In this document: one piece after another, positions 7,727 through 14,933 of the stretch
How positions within the stretch are numbered: the stretch's first letter is position 1
Layout: each line of letters opens with the position of its first letter
Source: Rathayibacter sp. SW19
GTDB lineage: Bacteria; Actinomycetota; Actinomycetes; Actinomycetales; Microbacteriaceae
Length of the DNA stretch: 64,000 bases
Direction of reading: 5' to 3'
Assembly: GCF_030866825.1 (NCBI RefSeq)
Contig: NZ_CP133020.1
Location: 1,798,001 to 1,862,000 of the forward strand
Translations under genes and position numbers: made by a program
The notes under the pieces: model-generated
Told to the model about the DNA's origin: nothing
Database searches by the model: none
What the model saw: only the letters and a program-made list of their open reading frames with translations

Positions 7727-8416
7727 ATGCAACAACTGGTCTCCACGCCCCTCGTCGACTTTCTCCGCGGCCTTCGCACAGAGATCGACCACAACTACGG
7801 CCACGGTCGGGTGATCGTCGCCGTCGACGGCATGGCCGGCTCGGGAGCCGGGGAATTCGCCGACGAATTGTCCCGTGTGTACGCCGAGACTGGGCGCGAG
7901 ACCTTTCGAGCATCGATGGAGGACTTCCACCGACCGCGCGCCGACCGCTACCAGGCCGGCCGCACCTCACCGGAGGGCTACTACCAGGATTCGTACGACT
8001 ACCGCACTCTGCGACGTGTGCTGATCGACCCGTTTCGGATGGCCGGCAGCACCGGATTCCAGACCGCGGCGTTCGATCTGAAGCGGGACGCACCGGTCGT
8101 GACGAGTTGGCAGACCGCGGACCCCGACGGCATCCTGATCATCGACGGCGTCTTCCTGCTGCGCCCCGAACTGATCGGAATGTGGAACTACACCATCGCA
8201 ATCGACGTGCCGCCGGCTCTTGCATACGAGCGTCTTGCCCAGCGCGACAACCGGGATCCCGACCCGGCTTCTGCCGCCAACGCCCGCTACGTCGGCGGCA
8301 GGGAGCTCTATGTAGCTGAAGCAGCGCCGTTGTTCGCGGCCTCTGCAGTCGTCGATAACACCGACCCGGTGCATCCACGTCGCATTTTCCCTGACAACGG
8401 CTGCGCCTGCGCCTGA
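7727..8416 (+). CDS. Uridine kinase-like P-loop protein lacking the Walker A lysine
   Basis: A 229 aa protein resembling actinobacterial uridine kinases (NMP kinase fold): VDGMAGSGAGEFADEL at the P-loop position, SMEDFHRPRADRY (base/phosphate-binding region), YYQDSYDYRTL, and LIIDGVFLLRPEL as Walker B. The P-loop at 35-42 reads GMAGSGAG, so the lysine and Ser/Thr that bind ATP phosphates and Mg are Ala41 and Gly42. The protein may bind nucleotide without phosphotransfer, or be a regulatory relative. It is divergent from mutY; start ATG 7727. Confidence 0.7.
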   Translation: MQQLVSTPLVDFLRGLRTEIDHNYGHGRVIVAVDGMAGSGAGEFADELSRVYAETGRETFRASMEDFHRPRADRYQAGRTSPEGYYQDSYDYRTLRRVLIDPFRMAGSTGFQTAAFDLKRDAPVVTSWQTADPDGILIIDGVFLLRPELIGMWNYTIAIDVPPALAYERLAQRDNRDPDPASAANARYVGGRELYVAEAAPLFAASAVVDNTDPVHPRRIFPDNGCACA

Positions 8417-8485
8417 GCGAACTCCCGTTCCCCGAGTGCACTCAAAGGGTTGGCTGTGCATCTGGGCTCCCGGTTGTGCAGGTCG

Positions 8486-8509
8486 GCGCTTCGGCTGCGC
8501 TCAGCGACC
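8486..8509 (-). repeat. Dispersed repeat family 1, reverse copy abutting the 25-bp tandem array
   Basis: On the minus strand it reads GGTCGCTGAGCGCAGCCGAA. Its first bases, GGTCGCTGA, are the same as the last bases of the panE-like gene and of each 25-bp unit next to it, so the tandem array starts inside this repeat. Confidence 0.75.
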
Positions 8510-8605
8510 GACCGCCGCGACGACCTCGTCGACCGACCGCCGCGACGACCTCAGCGACCGACCGCCGTGACGACCTCAGCGACCGACCGCCGTGACGACC
8601 TCGTC
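8506..8605. repeat. Four 25-bp tandem repeats copying the 3' end of the panE-like gene
   Basis: Units at 8506-8530, 8531-8555, 8556-8580 and 8581-8605 share GACCGACCGCCG(C/T)GACGACCTC followed by GTC or AGC. A fifth partial copy follows at 8606. On the minus strand each unit reads as the last codons of the gene (VDEVVTAVGR). The stop codon at 8576-8578 lies in the third unit, so two further copies of the gene end lie beyond the stop. Confidence 0.92.
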
Positions 8606-9571
8606 GACCGACGCGAAGCTGCCAGTGCGTTCGACCTCGTGCACGAGCGCGACCAGCGCAGCATTCACCGGCGCCCGCCGACCGTGCGCGACTGCCGCGG
8701 AAACGACGGCTCCGCTCAGGTAGTCGATTTCGGTGGCTTGACCGCGCTTGAGGCTCTGCAAAGTCGACCCGAGGTTCGGGGTCGCACCCATCCGCCGGGC
8801 CATCAGCGCGGGTAGTACTTGACCGACGGTCAACGGCATCCGCGCAAAAGCGCGCAGCGCCGCGTTATTGAGTCCTTGCAGCGAACCGAAGCGGATGCCG
8901 ATGTCCATTCCGAGCCGCACCGCCTCGCGCATTGCGGCTGTGATGATCCGGCGCAGGTGTCGGCCGGCGATTGTCTCTTGCACGCTCAGCCCGGTGATGG
9001 CCGGCATCGCGTTGACCTCATTGATGATGAGTTTGGTCCACTGGCAGCCGACGAAATTCGCCGCCGCCTGCGTCGGCATCGCCGTGTCGAGCAGCGCCGC
9101 CGTCGTCCGGATGGCGGCGGTCGGCTCAAGCGTGCCCGCTCCGAGATACGTGTTGCCGGTCGCGGTCACCATGACCGATCCTGGCTGTGTGTAGTTTGCT
9201 GCGTAGAGTGCGAGCGCTCCGATGCAGGTCGAGTTCGGCAGCTTGGCCGCTGCTGCCTCCAGCCCCTCCAGACCGTTCTGCACGATCACGACGGGGATGC
9301 CCGCCAAACGGGACGAGTTCGTGTCGATCGCTGCCGCAGCATCCTGCGCCTTGGTGCAGATGAATGCCAGTTCGGGCGTGCTGGTGAGCGCTTCGTTCGC
9401 CGCAATCGCAGCCACGTGATCGCCCCACCTCCCAGTCAAGTGCAATCCGCCCGACCGGATGGCCGCCAGCCCCCGTCCGCGCGCCGTCACCTCGACCTCG
9501 TGCCCGGCTCGATCCAGCAACGCGGCGATCGTACCGCCAATGGCTCCGGCGCCGATCACTCCGATTCGCAT
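8576..9571 (-). CDS. 2-dehydropantoate 2-reductase family protein
   Basis: NADPH-dependent ketopantoate reductase fold of 331 aa. It has the N-terminal Rossmann motif GVIGAGAIGGTIA, the family motif IVQNGLEGLE, the catalytic-lysine region GCQWTKLIINEVNAMPAI, and a C-terminal helical domain with GQATEIDYLSG. True PanE makes pantoate for coenzyme A; many ApbA/PanE paralogues act on other 2-ketoacids, and with no other pan genes nearby the substrate is uncertain. The C-terminus and stop fall inside a 25-bp tandem array derived from the gene end. Start ATG 9571. Confidence 0.85.
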   Translation of the reverse strand: MRIGVIGAGAIGGTIAALLDRAGHEVEVTARGRGLAAIRSGGLHLTGRWGDHVAAIAANEALTSTPELAFICTKAQDAAAAIDTNSSRLAGIPVVIVQNGLEGLEAAAAKLPNSTCIGALALYAANYTQPGSVMVTATGNTYLGAGTLEPTAAIRTTAALLDTAMPTQAAANFVGCQWTKLIINEVNAMPAITGLSVQETIAGRHLRRIITAAMREAVRLGMDIGIRFGSLQGLNNAALRAFARMPLTVGQVLPALMARRMGATPNLGSTLQSLKRGQATEIDYLSGAVVSAAVAHGRRAPVNAALVALVHEVERTGSFASVDEVVTAVGR

Positions 9572-9628
9572 GGAATCAGCCTATGCGGTGCGCTGGCCTT
9601 CGTAGGTCGAGTAGCGCGCCGGTATGGC

Positions 9629-9679
9629 ACGGGTCTCGATACACTCGCTGGCGCTCGTTACTCGACCGGCGGTACCGGT
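9629..9679 (+). repeat. Dispersed repeat family 2 (GGTCTCGATAC...), copy 1
   Basis: A 51-bp sequence containing GGTCTCGATACACTCGCTGG and ending CGACCGGCGGTACCGGT, repeated perfectly at 9708-9758. It fills the gap between the panE-like gene and the DHA2 exporter together with shorter fragments (around 9605-9622 and 9686-9703). I see no gene in 9572-9779. Confidence 0.9.
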
Positions 9680-9707
9680 GGTTGAGGATCGCATGAGCGT
9701 AGCGAAT

Positions 9708-9758
9708 ACGGGTCTCGATACACTCGCTGGCGCTCGTTACTCGACCGGCGGTACCGGT
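9708..9758 (+). repeat. Dispersed repeat family 2, copy 2
   Basis: Perfect 51-bp copy of 9629-9679. It is followed by a third partial unit (GGTCTCGATACGGCC... to CTACTCGAGCACCG) that runs into the end of the exporter gene at 9780. The exporter stop codon (CTA on the plus strand, 9780-9782) is the TAG of GTGCTCGAGTAG in this partial unit. Confidence 0.9.
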
Positions 9759-9779
9759 CTCGATACGGCCGCGGGCGGC

Positions 9780-11240
9780 CTACTCGAGCACCGAACTCCT
9801 ACCGAGAGCCACTAGCTCGTCTTCCACTGTCTCCGCGATGGGCCCAGACGACGCGACACGCGGCCGACGGCCGTTCGGCAGGGCAAGTGCGATCACAGCG
9901 GCCGCTGCGAGCACTGCCGCACCGACATACACGGCGGGGATGGCGGCATCCACGTAGCCGGTCGGCGTCAGCTGGCCGCCCGCTCCGGTGAAGACGGCGG
10001 TGAGTACGGCGACCCCAAGGGCCGTTCCAATCTCGCGCAGAGTCGAGTTGGTGCCAGAGGCCTTGCCGTGATCTTCTGGCGGCATGTTGGCGAGAACCGC
10101 CGTTGCACTCGGGGCGAAGACGAGCCCCATGCCGATACCGGCGACAGCGAACGCCGGGAACAGCTCGTCATACGGCGTGGTGCGAGTCATCGTCATGGCA
10201 ATCCAGGTCAGCGCGCCGGCCAAGAGCACGAGGCCGACAACGATCGGCAGCCGGGTGCCGATGCGCGGGGCGAGCAGACCGGCAAGCGGTGCGACGATCA
10301 TCGGGGCCATCGTCCACGGCATGGTCATCACGCCCGCCTCCAGCGGAGTGTGGCCCTGCACGATCTGCAGGTACTGGATCAGGATGAACACTGCGCCGAA
10401 GATGCCGAAACTGAACGCGATGCCCACCAGGTTGGCGACGGTGAAGCTGCGGTCGCGGAACAGCCGCAGCGGCAGCAGCGGGGAGGCCGTGCGGCCCTCC
10501 CACCAGATGAAGACAAGCAACAGAGCAGTGCCGCCGATCAGGGTGGTGAGCACTTCGAAGCTGTCCCAGCCCGCGTCGTTGCCGCGTACGATCCCATACA
10601 CGAGCCCGAACACGCCGAGGCCTGCAAGGGCGACGCCGACGACATCCGCCCGAACACGTTCGCCGAAACTGTTCGGCAAGACCAGGAAGATCAACGGAAC
10701 TGCAATGATGCCGAGCGGCACGTTCAGCCAGAAGATGGCCTGCCAGTTCCAGCCCTGCACGACGGCTCCGCCGATCAGCGGGCCCAGAGCAACGCCCAAA
10801 CCGGAGATACCGCCCCAGATGCCGATGGCGGCCGGGCGCAGTTTCTCGCTGACGGATCCGGCGAGCAATGTCAGCGACAGGGGCATGAGCGCAGCTGCGC
10901 CGACCCCCTGGATAGCGCGCGACGCGATCAGCATCCAGGGTTCTGTGCTGAGCGCACTGAGAGCGGATGCTCCGGTAAACACCGCGATTCCGATCACGAA
11001 TACGGTGCGGCGGCCGAACCTGTCGCCGAGCGCGACCGCAAGAAGCATGAACGTGGCAAAGGCAAGGGCGTAGGCGTTGATCACCCACTGCAGCTCTTGG
11101 ATGTTCGCCGAAAGATCACGGCTGATCACCGGCAGGGCGTTGGTGACGACGAGGTTGTCGAGCGTGGCCATGAACATCGGCAGGGATGCCGTCACGATGG
11201 CCAGCCAGACCGGCACACGGCGGATGCGAGACGAGGGCAT
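9780..11240 (-). CDS. DHA2-family MFS drug/multidrug exporter
   Basis: An integral membrane proton antiporter of about 486 aa with a 14-helix pattern (EmrB/QacA class). Signature segments are MFMATLDNLVVTNALPVI in TM1, WVINAYALAFA, the motif A loop GDRFGRR, and motif C-like SGLGVALGPLIGG in TM5. ATG 11240 is preferred over GTG 11246 because GGAG sits 5 nt before the ATG. It is divergent from a TetR gene with two matching operators between them, so it is probably repressed by that TetR and induced by a toxic ligand. The end falls in dispersed repeat family 2. Confidence 0.9.
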   Translation of the reverse strand: MPSSRIRRVPVWLAIVTASLPMFMATLDNLVVTNALPVISRDLSANIQELQWVINAYALAFATFMLLAVALGDRFGRRTVFVIGIAVFTGASALSALSTEPWMLIASRAIQGVGAAALMPLSLTLLAGSVSEKLRPAAIGIWGGISGLGVALGPLIGGAVVQGWNWQAIFWLNVPLGIIAVPLIFLVLPNSFGERVRADVVGVALAGLGVFGLVYGIVRGNDAGWDSFEVLTTLIGGTALLLVFIWWEGRTASPLLPLRLFRDRSFTVANLVGIAFSFGIFGAVFILIQYLQIVQGHTPLEAGVMTMPWTMAPMIVAPLAGLLAPRIGTRLPIVVGLVLLAGALTWIAMTMTRTTPYDELFPAFAVAGIGMGLVFAPSATAVLANMPPEDHGKASGTNSTLREIGTALGVAVLTAVFTGAGGQLTPTGYVDAAIPAVYVGAAVLAAAAVIALALPNGRRPRVASSGPIAETVEDELVALGRSSVLE

Positions 11241-11266
11241 CTTCACTCCAATCGATTAAGATGGTG

Positions 11267-11282
11267 GTAATCGAATGATTAC
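11267..11282. promoter_or_regulatory. TetR-type operator, site 1
   Basis: Perfect inverted repeat GTAATC-GAAT-GATTAC. It is related to site 2 at 11297-11312 (shared form GTWATCGAMTGATWAC) with centres exactly 30 bp apart, about three helical turns. It lies 27 bp upstream of the exporter start codon. Confidence 0.8.
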
Positions 11283-11296
11283 AAGAGGACACGTTA

Positions 11297-11312
11297 GTTA
11301 TCGACTGATAAC
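11297..11312. promoter_or_regulatory. TetR-type operator, site 2, abutting the tetR start codon
   Basis: Perfect inverted repeat GTTATC-GACT-GATAAC ending one base before the ATG at 11313. A regulator bound here would block its own transcription or translation. If the transcript is leaderless, the repressor would cover the start site itself. Confidence 0.8.
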
Positions 11313-12008
11313 ATGTCAAGCATGAGTTCGACATTTGTTGGTGAAGGTTCGACAGAGAAGAGTCCGGCGGCCGCTGAACGCATTCCTGCGGGCGAGCGCC
11401 GCGAGCAGATTCTCGCGGCAGCGAGCCGCGTGTTCGGCGAACGCGGCTACGTGGGTGCCACCACCGACCAAGTGGCGCAGGCCGCGGGCATCTCTCAGCC
11501 GTATGTCGTTCGCATGTTCGGCAGCAAGGAGAACCTGTTCGTCGAGGTGCTCGAGCGTGCGCTCGACAAGCTCGTGCTCGCGTTCCGTGCGGCGATCGCC
11601 GACAGTACGGCGGCAGGCGAGAACGTCGAGCAACGAGGCGCCCGCATCGGCGCCGCCTACGCCGATCTGATCTCGGATCGCGGCATTCTGCTCTCGCTGA
11701 TGCAGGGTTTCATCATGGGGCACGACCCCGTCGTTGGCGAGCATGCTCGCACGGGGTTTCTCACGATCTACGGTATTTTGCGAGACGAAGCCGGCTTGGA
11801 GCCGGATGACGTCGTGGATTTCTTGGCACACGGCATGCTCTTCAACACGTTGATCGCGATGAAAATGACGGACGCCTACGGTGCAGACGCGCAAGTGGAC
11901 GAACTGATCGACTGCACGTTCCGAACCAAACTCGACCTTGTTCTGGGTGTTGTGGCACAGGCGAGCGCCACGACGTCGGCGCGCCCGTCGAGCGTGAAAA
12001 CGGCGTGA
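11313..12008 (+). CDS. TetR family transcriptional regulator
   Basis: A 231 aa one-component repressor. The N-terminal helix-turn-helix covers about residues 28-70 (RREQILAAASRVFGERGY, TTDQVAQAAGISQPYVVRMF, GSKENLF), followed by an all-helical ligand-binding domain. ATG 11313 directly follows an operator; ATG 11322 is the alternative, and neither has a clear ribosome-binding site. It is divergent from the DHA2 exporter, which it most likely represses. Its stop codon overlaps the truB start and lies in the first of five 9-bp repeats. Confidence 0.9.
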   Translation: MSSMSSTFVGEGSTEKSPAAAERIPAGERREQILAAASRVFGERGYVGATTDQVAQAAGISQPYVVRMFGSKENLFVEVLERALDKLVLAFRAAIADSTAAGENVEQRGARIGAAYADLISDRGILLSLMQGFIMGHDPVVGEHARTGFLTIYGILRDEAGLEPDDVVDFLAHGMLFNTLIAMKMTDAYGADAQVDELIDCTFRTKLDLVLGVVAQASATTSARPSSVKTA

Positions 12009-12049
12009 GCGGCGCAAGCGGCGCAAGCGGCGCGAGCAGCGTGCGCAGC
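12005..12049 (+). repeat. 9-bp tandem repeats across the tetR stop / truB start
   Basis: Five 9-bp units (GTGAGCGGC, GCAAGCGGC twice, GCGAGCAGC, GTGCGCAGC). The first unit contains the tetR stop TGA; the others are translated as the N-terminal S/G/A-rich leader of TruB. Confidence 0.85.
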
Positions 12050-13045
12050 GGCATCCTGCTGATTGACAAACCGCAGGATTGGACGAGCCACGACGTCGTC
12101 GCCAGGGTGCGGCGCCTGGCCGGCACGCGCAAGGTCGGTCATGCCGGAACGCTCGACCCGATGGCGACAGGACTGCTGGTTCTTGGCATCGGCTCCTCGA
12201 CCCGGCTGTTGACCTATCTGGTCGGAGCCGACAAGGAATACACGGCCACAATCCGGCTTGGCGCATCCACGACGACCGACGATGCAGAGGGCGAGTTCAC
12301 CGGCGTCGCGTCGGCGCGGGCGCTCGCCGACTTGACGACGGATGCCGTCACCGCAGCTATTGCGCGCCTCACCGGGCGCATTCAGCAGGTTCCAAGCTCC
12401 GTCAGCGCCATCAAGATCGACGGTAAGCGGGCGTATGCACGAGTGCGCGGAGGAGAAGACGTCGTGCTGCCGGCCAGGCCGGTCACGGTTTCAATTTTCG
12501 AACTCCTTGAGCAGGTGGCGGTGGGTGCCGCCAACGCTGGCGCGGATGCGCTCGACCTCACCGTGCGGATCGAATGCTCATCCGGCACCTACGTGCGGGC
12601 GTTGGCGCGCGATCTCGGCAAAGATCTCGGCGTCGGCGGGCATCTGACGGTACTGCGCCGCACGCGGGTCGGATCGTTCGTGGTGGCTGCGGCATCCGAT
12701 CTGGAAAGCGTCGATGTCCGAAGCGCGCTGATCGCGCCCGCCGATGCGGCGACGATCCTGTTCGGCCGCTACACTCTGACGCAGGAGCAGGCGATCGACC
12801 TCGGTCATGGCAAGAAGCTCGCTACGGCGTTCGAGCAGCCCCAGGGTGTGCCGCTGGCGGCAATCGCACCGAACGGCCGACTGGTCGGCTTGATCGAGTT
12901 CCGCGGGTCAACGGCACGCTCGCTTGTGAACTTTCCGCAGAACGACGGGCCGCCGCCGACAGTGACTGTCAAACCGGCAGGCACTGACCAGGCGGCAGGG
13001 ACGGTCCAGCCAGCGGGCCTTGAGCAACCGGAGGATGACGCGTGA
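12005..13045 (+). CDS. truB: tRNA pseudouridine(55) synthase TruB
   Basis: Converts U55 of the tRNA T-arm to pseudouridine. The 346 aa protein has GILLIDKPQDWTSHDVV, the catalytic motif GHAGTLDPMATG with Asp51, the RxxG segment GTRKVGHAG and the core ARLTGRIQQVPSSVSAIKIDGKRAY segments. The GTG at 12005 overlaps the tetR stop (GTGA). Both ends are repeat-derived: five 9-bp units code for the Ser/Gly/Ala leader and three 18-bp units code for a PAGTDQ-like C-terminal tail. The real start could lie a few codons later. Confidence 0.93.
   Translation: MSGASGASGASSVRSGILLIDKPQDWTSHDVVARVRRLAGTRKVGHAGTLDPMATGLLVLGIGSSTRLLTYLVGADKEYTATIRLGASTTTDDAEGEFTGVASARALADLTTDAVTAAIARLTGRIQQVPSSVSAIKIDGKRAYARVRGGEDVVLPARPVTVSIFELLEQVAVGAANAGADALDLTVRIECSSGTYVRALARDLGKDLGVGGHLTVLRRTRVGSFVVAAASDLESVDVRSALIAPADAATILFGRYTLTQEQAIDLGHGKKLATAFEQPQGVPLAAIAPNGRLVGLIEFRGSTARSLVNFPQNDGPPPTVTVKPAGTDQAAGTVQPAGLEQPEDDA
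12974..13027 (+). repeat. 18-bp tandem repeats coding for the TruB C-terminal tail
   Basis: Three degenerate 18-bp units (12974, 12992, 13010) encode PAGTDQ, AAGTVQ and PAGLEQ, followed by a partial unit starting with Pro. They lie beyond the conserved fold of TruB and end a few codons before its stop. Confidence 0.8.
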
Positions 13046-13410
13046 TCGAATGGTACATGGCCGTGCAGATCGGTGTCGCCCTGCTGGCCGGATTGCTGTG
13101 CCTGGGGCTCGGCTTCGCCGGACGTGTGCCGAGCGACCTCAGCCTCGGCTCGATCGCGCTGGTGACCGTACTGCTGGTTGCGCAACTCGTCGTGACGATT
13201 GTCGCACCTCTTGTCGGCAACGAGCCGCGCGGCAACCTCGCGGAGTTTTACGTCTATCTGATTTCGGCGATCATCCTGCCCGTGGCTGGCGGCTTCTGGG
13301 CGCTGATCGAACGCTCGCGTTGGAGCACCATCATTCTGGGCTTGATCGGGCTTGCACTCGCGGTGATGTTGTACCGGATGGGGCAGATCTGGTTCGTGCA
13401 GGGCATGTGA
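13042..13410 (+). CDS. Small four-helix membrane protein
   Basis: A 122 aa hydrophobic protein with four predicted membrane segments (about 5-25, 35-60, 70-90 and 95-115). Short loops contain NEPRGNLAEFY and ERSRW. It begins at a GTG that overlaps the truB stop (GTGA), so it is translationally coupled to truB. I do not recognise the family; similar small membrane proteins commonly sit between truB and ribF in related actinobacteria. Confidence 0.75.
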   Translation: MIEWYMAVQIGVALLAGLLCLGLGFAGRVPSDLSLGSIALVTVLLVAQLVVTIVAPLVGNEPRGNLAEFYVYLISAIILPVAGGFWALIERSRWSTIILGLIGLALAVMLYRMGQIWFVQGM

Positions 13411-13457
13411 GCGGCTGCAATCGCGAGTGCAGCGCCGCCTGCAATAATTGAGCAGCC

Positions 13458-13946
13458 ATGATTCAACAACTGACGCAGCGAGTCCCCGCCCGTAAGAAGC
13501 CGCAGCGACGGATCAGTGGGTGGGGCCGGGTTCTCGTTCTCGTCTACGGGGTTCTTGCACTTGCGGCCACCGGTCGCAGCGTCTTCCAGATCATCGACCG
13601 GTTCGGCGAGGCTCCGGTCGCATTCTCGCTGTCTGCACTTTCTGCGCTGGTCTATATCGTGGCAACGATCGCGCTGATCACGCCCGGACGCACCTGGTAC
13701 CGCGTCGCCTGGATCACGATCAGCTTCGAACTGGCAGGCGTGCTGATCGTGGGCGCGCTGAGTGTCTTCGCGCCAGACGTTCTCGGCGCTTCGACTGCGG
13801 ATGCCTTCGGTCGCGACTCAACCGTGTGGTCAGTGTTCGGGATGGGCTATCTGTTCATTCCGTTGGTGTTGCCGATTCTCGGGATCACCTGGCTGGCAAC
13901 GCACCGTCCGGCCGCTGGCGCCGGCACCCGCACGGACAGCGCATGA
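13458..13946 (+). CDS. Four-helix membrane protein
   Basis: A 162 aa protein with a basic N-terminus (RVPARKKPQRR) and four hydrophobic segments (about 22-45, 57-78, 86-110 and 125-150). The Asp/Gly loop APDVLGASTADAFGRDST probably lies outside. Start ATG 13458; its stop overlaps the ribF start (ATGA). The function is not recognised. Co-transcription with truB and ribF is likely from the spacing. Confidence 0.75.
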   Translation: MIQQLTQRVPARKKPQRRISGWGRVLVLVYGVLALAATGRSVFQIIDRFGEAPVAFSLSALSALVYIVATIALITPGRTWYRVAWITISFELAGVLIVGALSVFAPDVLGASTADAFGRDSTVWSVFGMGYLFIPLVLPILGITWLATHRPAAGAGTRTDSA

Positions 13947-14872
13947 GGGTCTTTCGTTCGCCCGCCGAGGTGCCGGCGGATTTCGGGCCGAGCGCGGTGA
14001 CGGTCGGAAAGTTCGACGGAGTTCACACCGGGCATCGCGCCGTGATCGCGGAGCTGGAGCGGGTCGCGGCCGCGCGGGGGCTCGCATCCGCCGTTGTGAC
14101 GTTCGACCGGAATCCGCTCGAAGTCTTGGCGCCGGACAAGTGCCCTGAGTCGCTCGTGAGCGTTCCGCAAAAGCTTGACCTGCTTGCCGAAAGCGGGCTG
14201 GACGCGACGCTCATGCTGACGTTCGATCGGGCGCTCTCGCGGCGCACCGCCGAGGAGTTCGTCAAGGACATCTTGGTCGACGGGCTGGGTGCCGTGACTG
14301 TGATGGTCGGCAGCGATTTCCGCTTCGGGGCGGGTGGCAGCGGCAACGTCGTTGTCCTGCGCGACCTTGGCGAGAAGTACGGCTTCGAGGTCGATCTGAT
14401 CGATGACGTGCGGCCGCCGGGGGGCGAGCGGGTCTCGTCGACGGGCATCCGGAGGTTACTTGCTGCCGGTGATGTCGCGCAGGCGGCGCGACTTCTCGGA
14501 CACCTGCATTTCGTGCGCGGCATCGTCGTGCACGGTGCGAAACGCGGGCGCGAGCTGGGTTTTCCGACCGCAAATCTGTCGGCCGAACTGGAGGGCCTGA
14601 TTCCAGCGGACGGTGTCTACGCGGGCTGGCTCGAGGTGGGCGACCAACGGTATCCTGCGGCAATCTCGGTGGGCAACAACCCGACCTTCGAGGGTGTGCC
14701 GCAGCGGCAGGTCGAGGCGTACGTGATCGATCGAGACCTCGACCTCTACGATCGCGTCGTGGCAGTGTCTTTCGTGGATCACATCAGGGGCATGGTGGCC
14801 TTCACCGGCGTGGACGCATTGATCGATCAGATCGGCGCCGACGTGGAGCGGGCCCGCCGCATCTTGGCATAG
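13943..14872 (+). CDS. ribF: Bifunctional riboflavin kinase / FAD synthetase
   Basis: Makes FMN and FAD from riboflavin. The 309 aa protein has an N-terminal nucleotidyltransferase domain (VTVGKFDGVHTGHRAVI at about 20-34; VTFDRNPLEVLAP; VGSDFRFGAGGSGN; STGIRRLL) and a C-terminal riboflavin kinase domain (VHGAKRGRELGFPTANL; DGVYAGWLEV; VGNNPTFEG; VEAYVID). The ATG at 13943 overlaps the preceding stop by ATGA. rpsO, which often follows ribF closely in actinobacteria, is 47 kb away here. Confidence 0.95.
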   Translation: MRVFRSPAEVPADFGPSAVTVGKFDGVHTGHRAVIAELERVAAARGLASAVVTFDRNPLEVLAPDKCPESLVSVPQKLDLLAESGLDATLMLTFDRALSRRTAEEFVKDILVDGLGAVTVMVGSDFRFGAGGSGNVVVLRDLGEKYGFEVDLIDDVRPPGGERVSSTGIRRLLAAGDVAQAARLLGHLHFVRGIVVHGAKRGRELGFPTANLSAELEGLIPADGVYAGWLEVGDQRYPAAISVGNNPTFEGVPQRQVEAYVIDRDLDLYDRVVAVSFVDHIRGMVAFTGVDALIDQIGADVERARRILA

Positions 14873-14933
14873 CGCTGCGCCGCAGCATTGTTGCACGGGA
14901 GGGCGTGCTGTCGACGGCCGATACGATGGGGTA

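Noticed and set aside
8506..8605. CRISPR-like repeat
   Set aside because: The 25-bp units have no spacers and copy the end of an adjacent gene.
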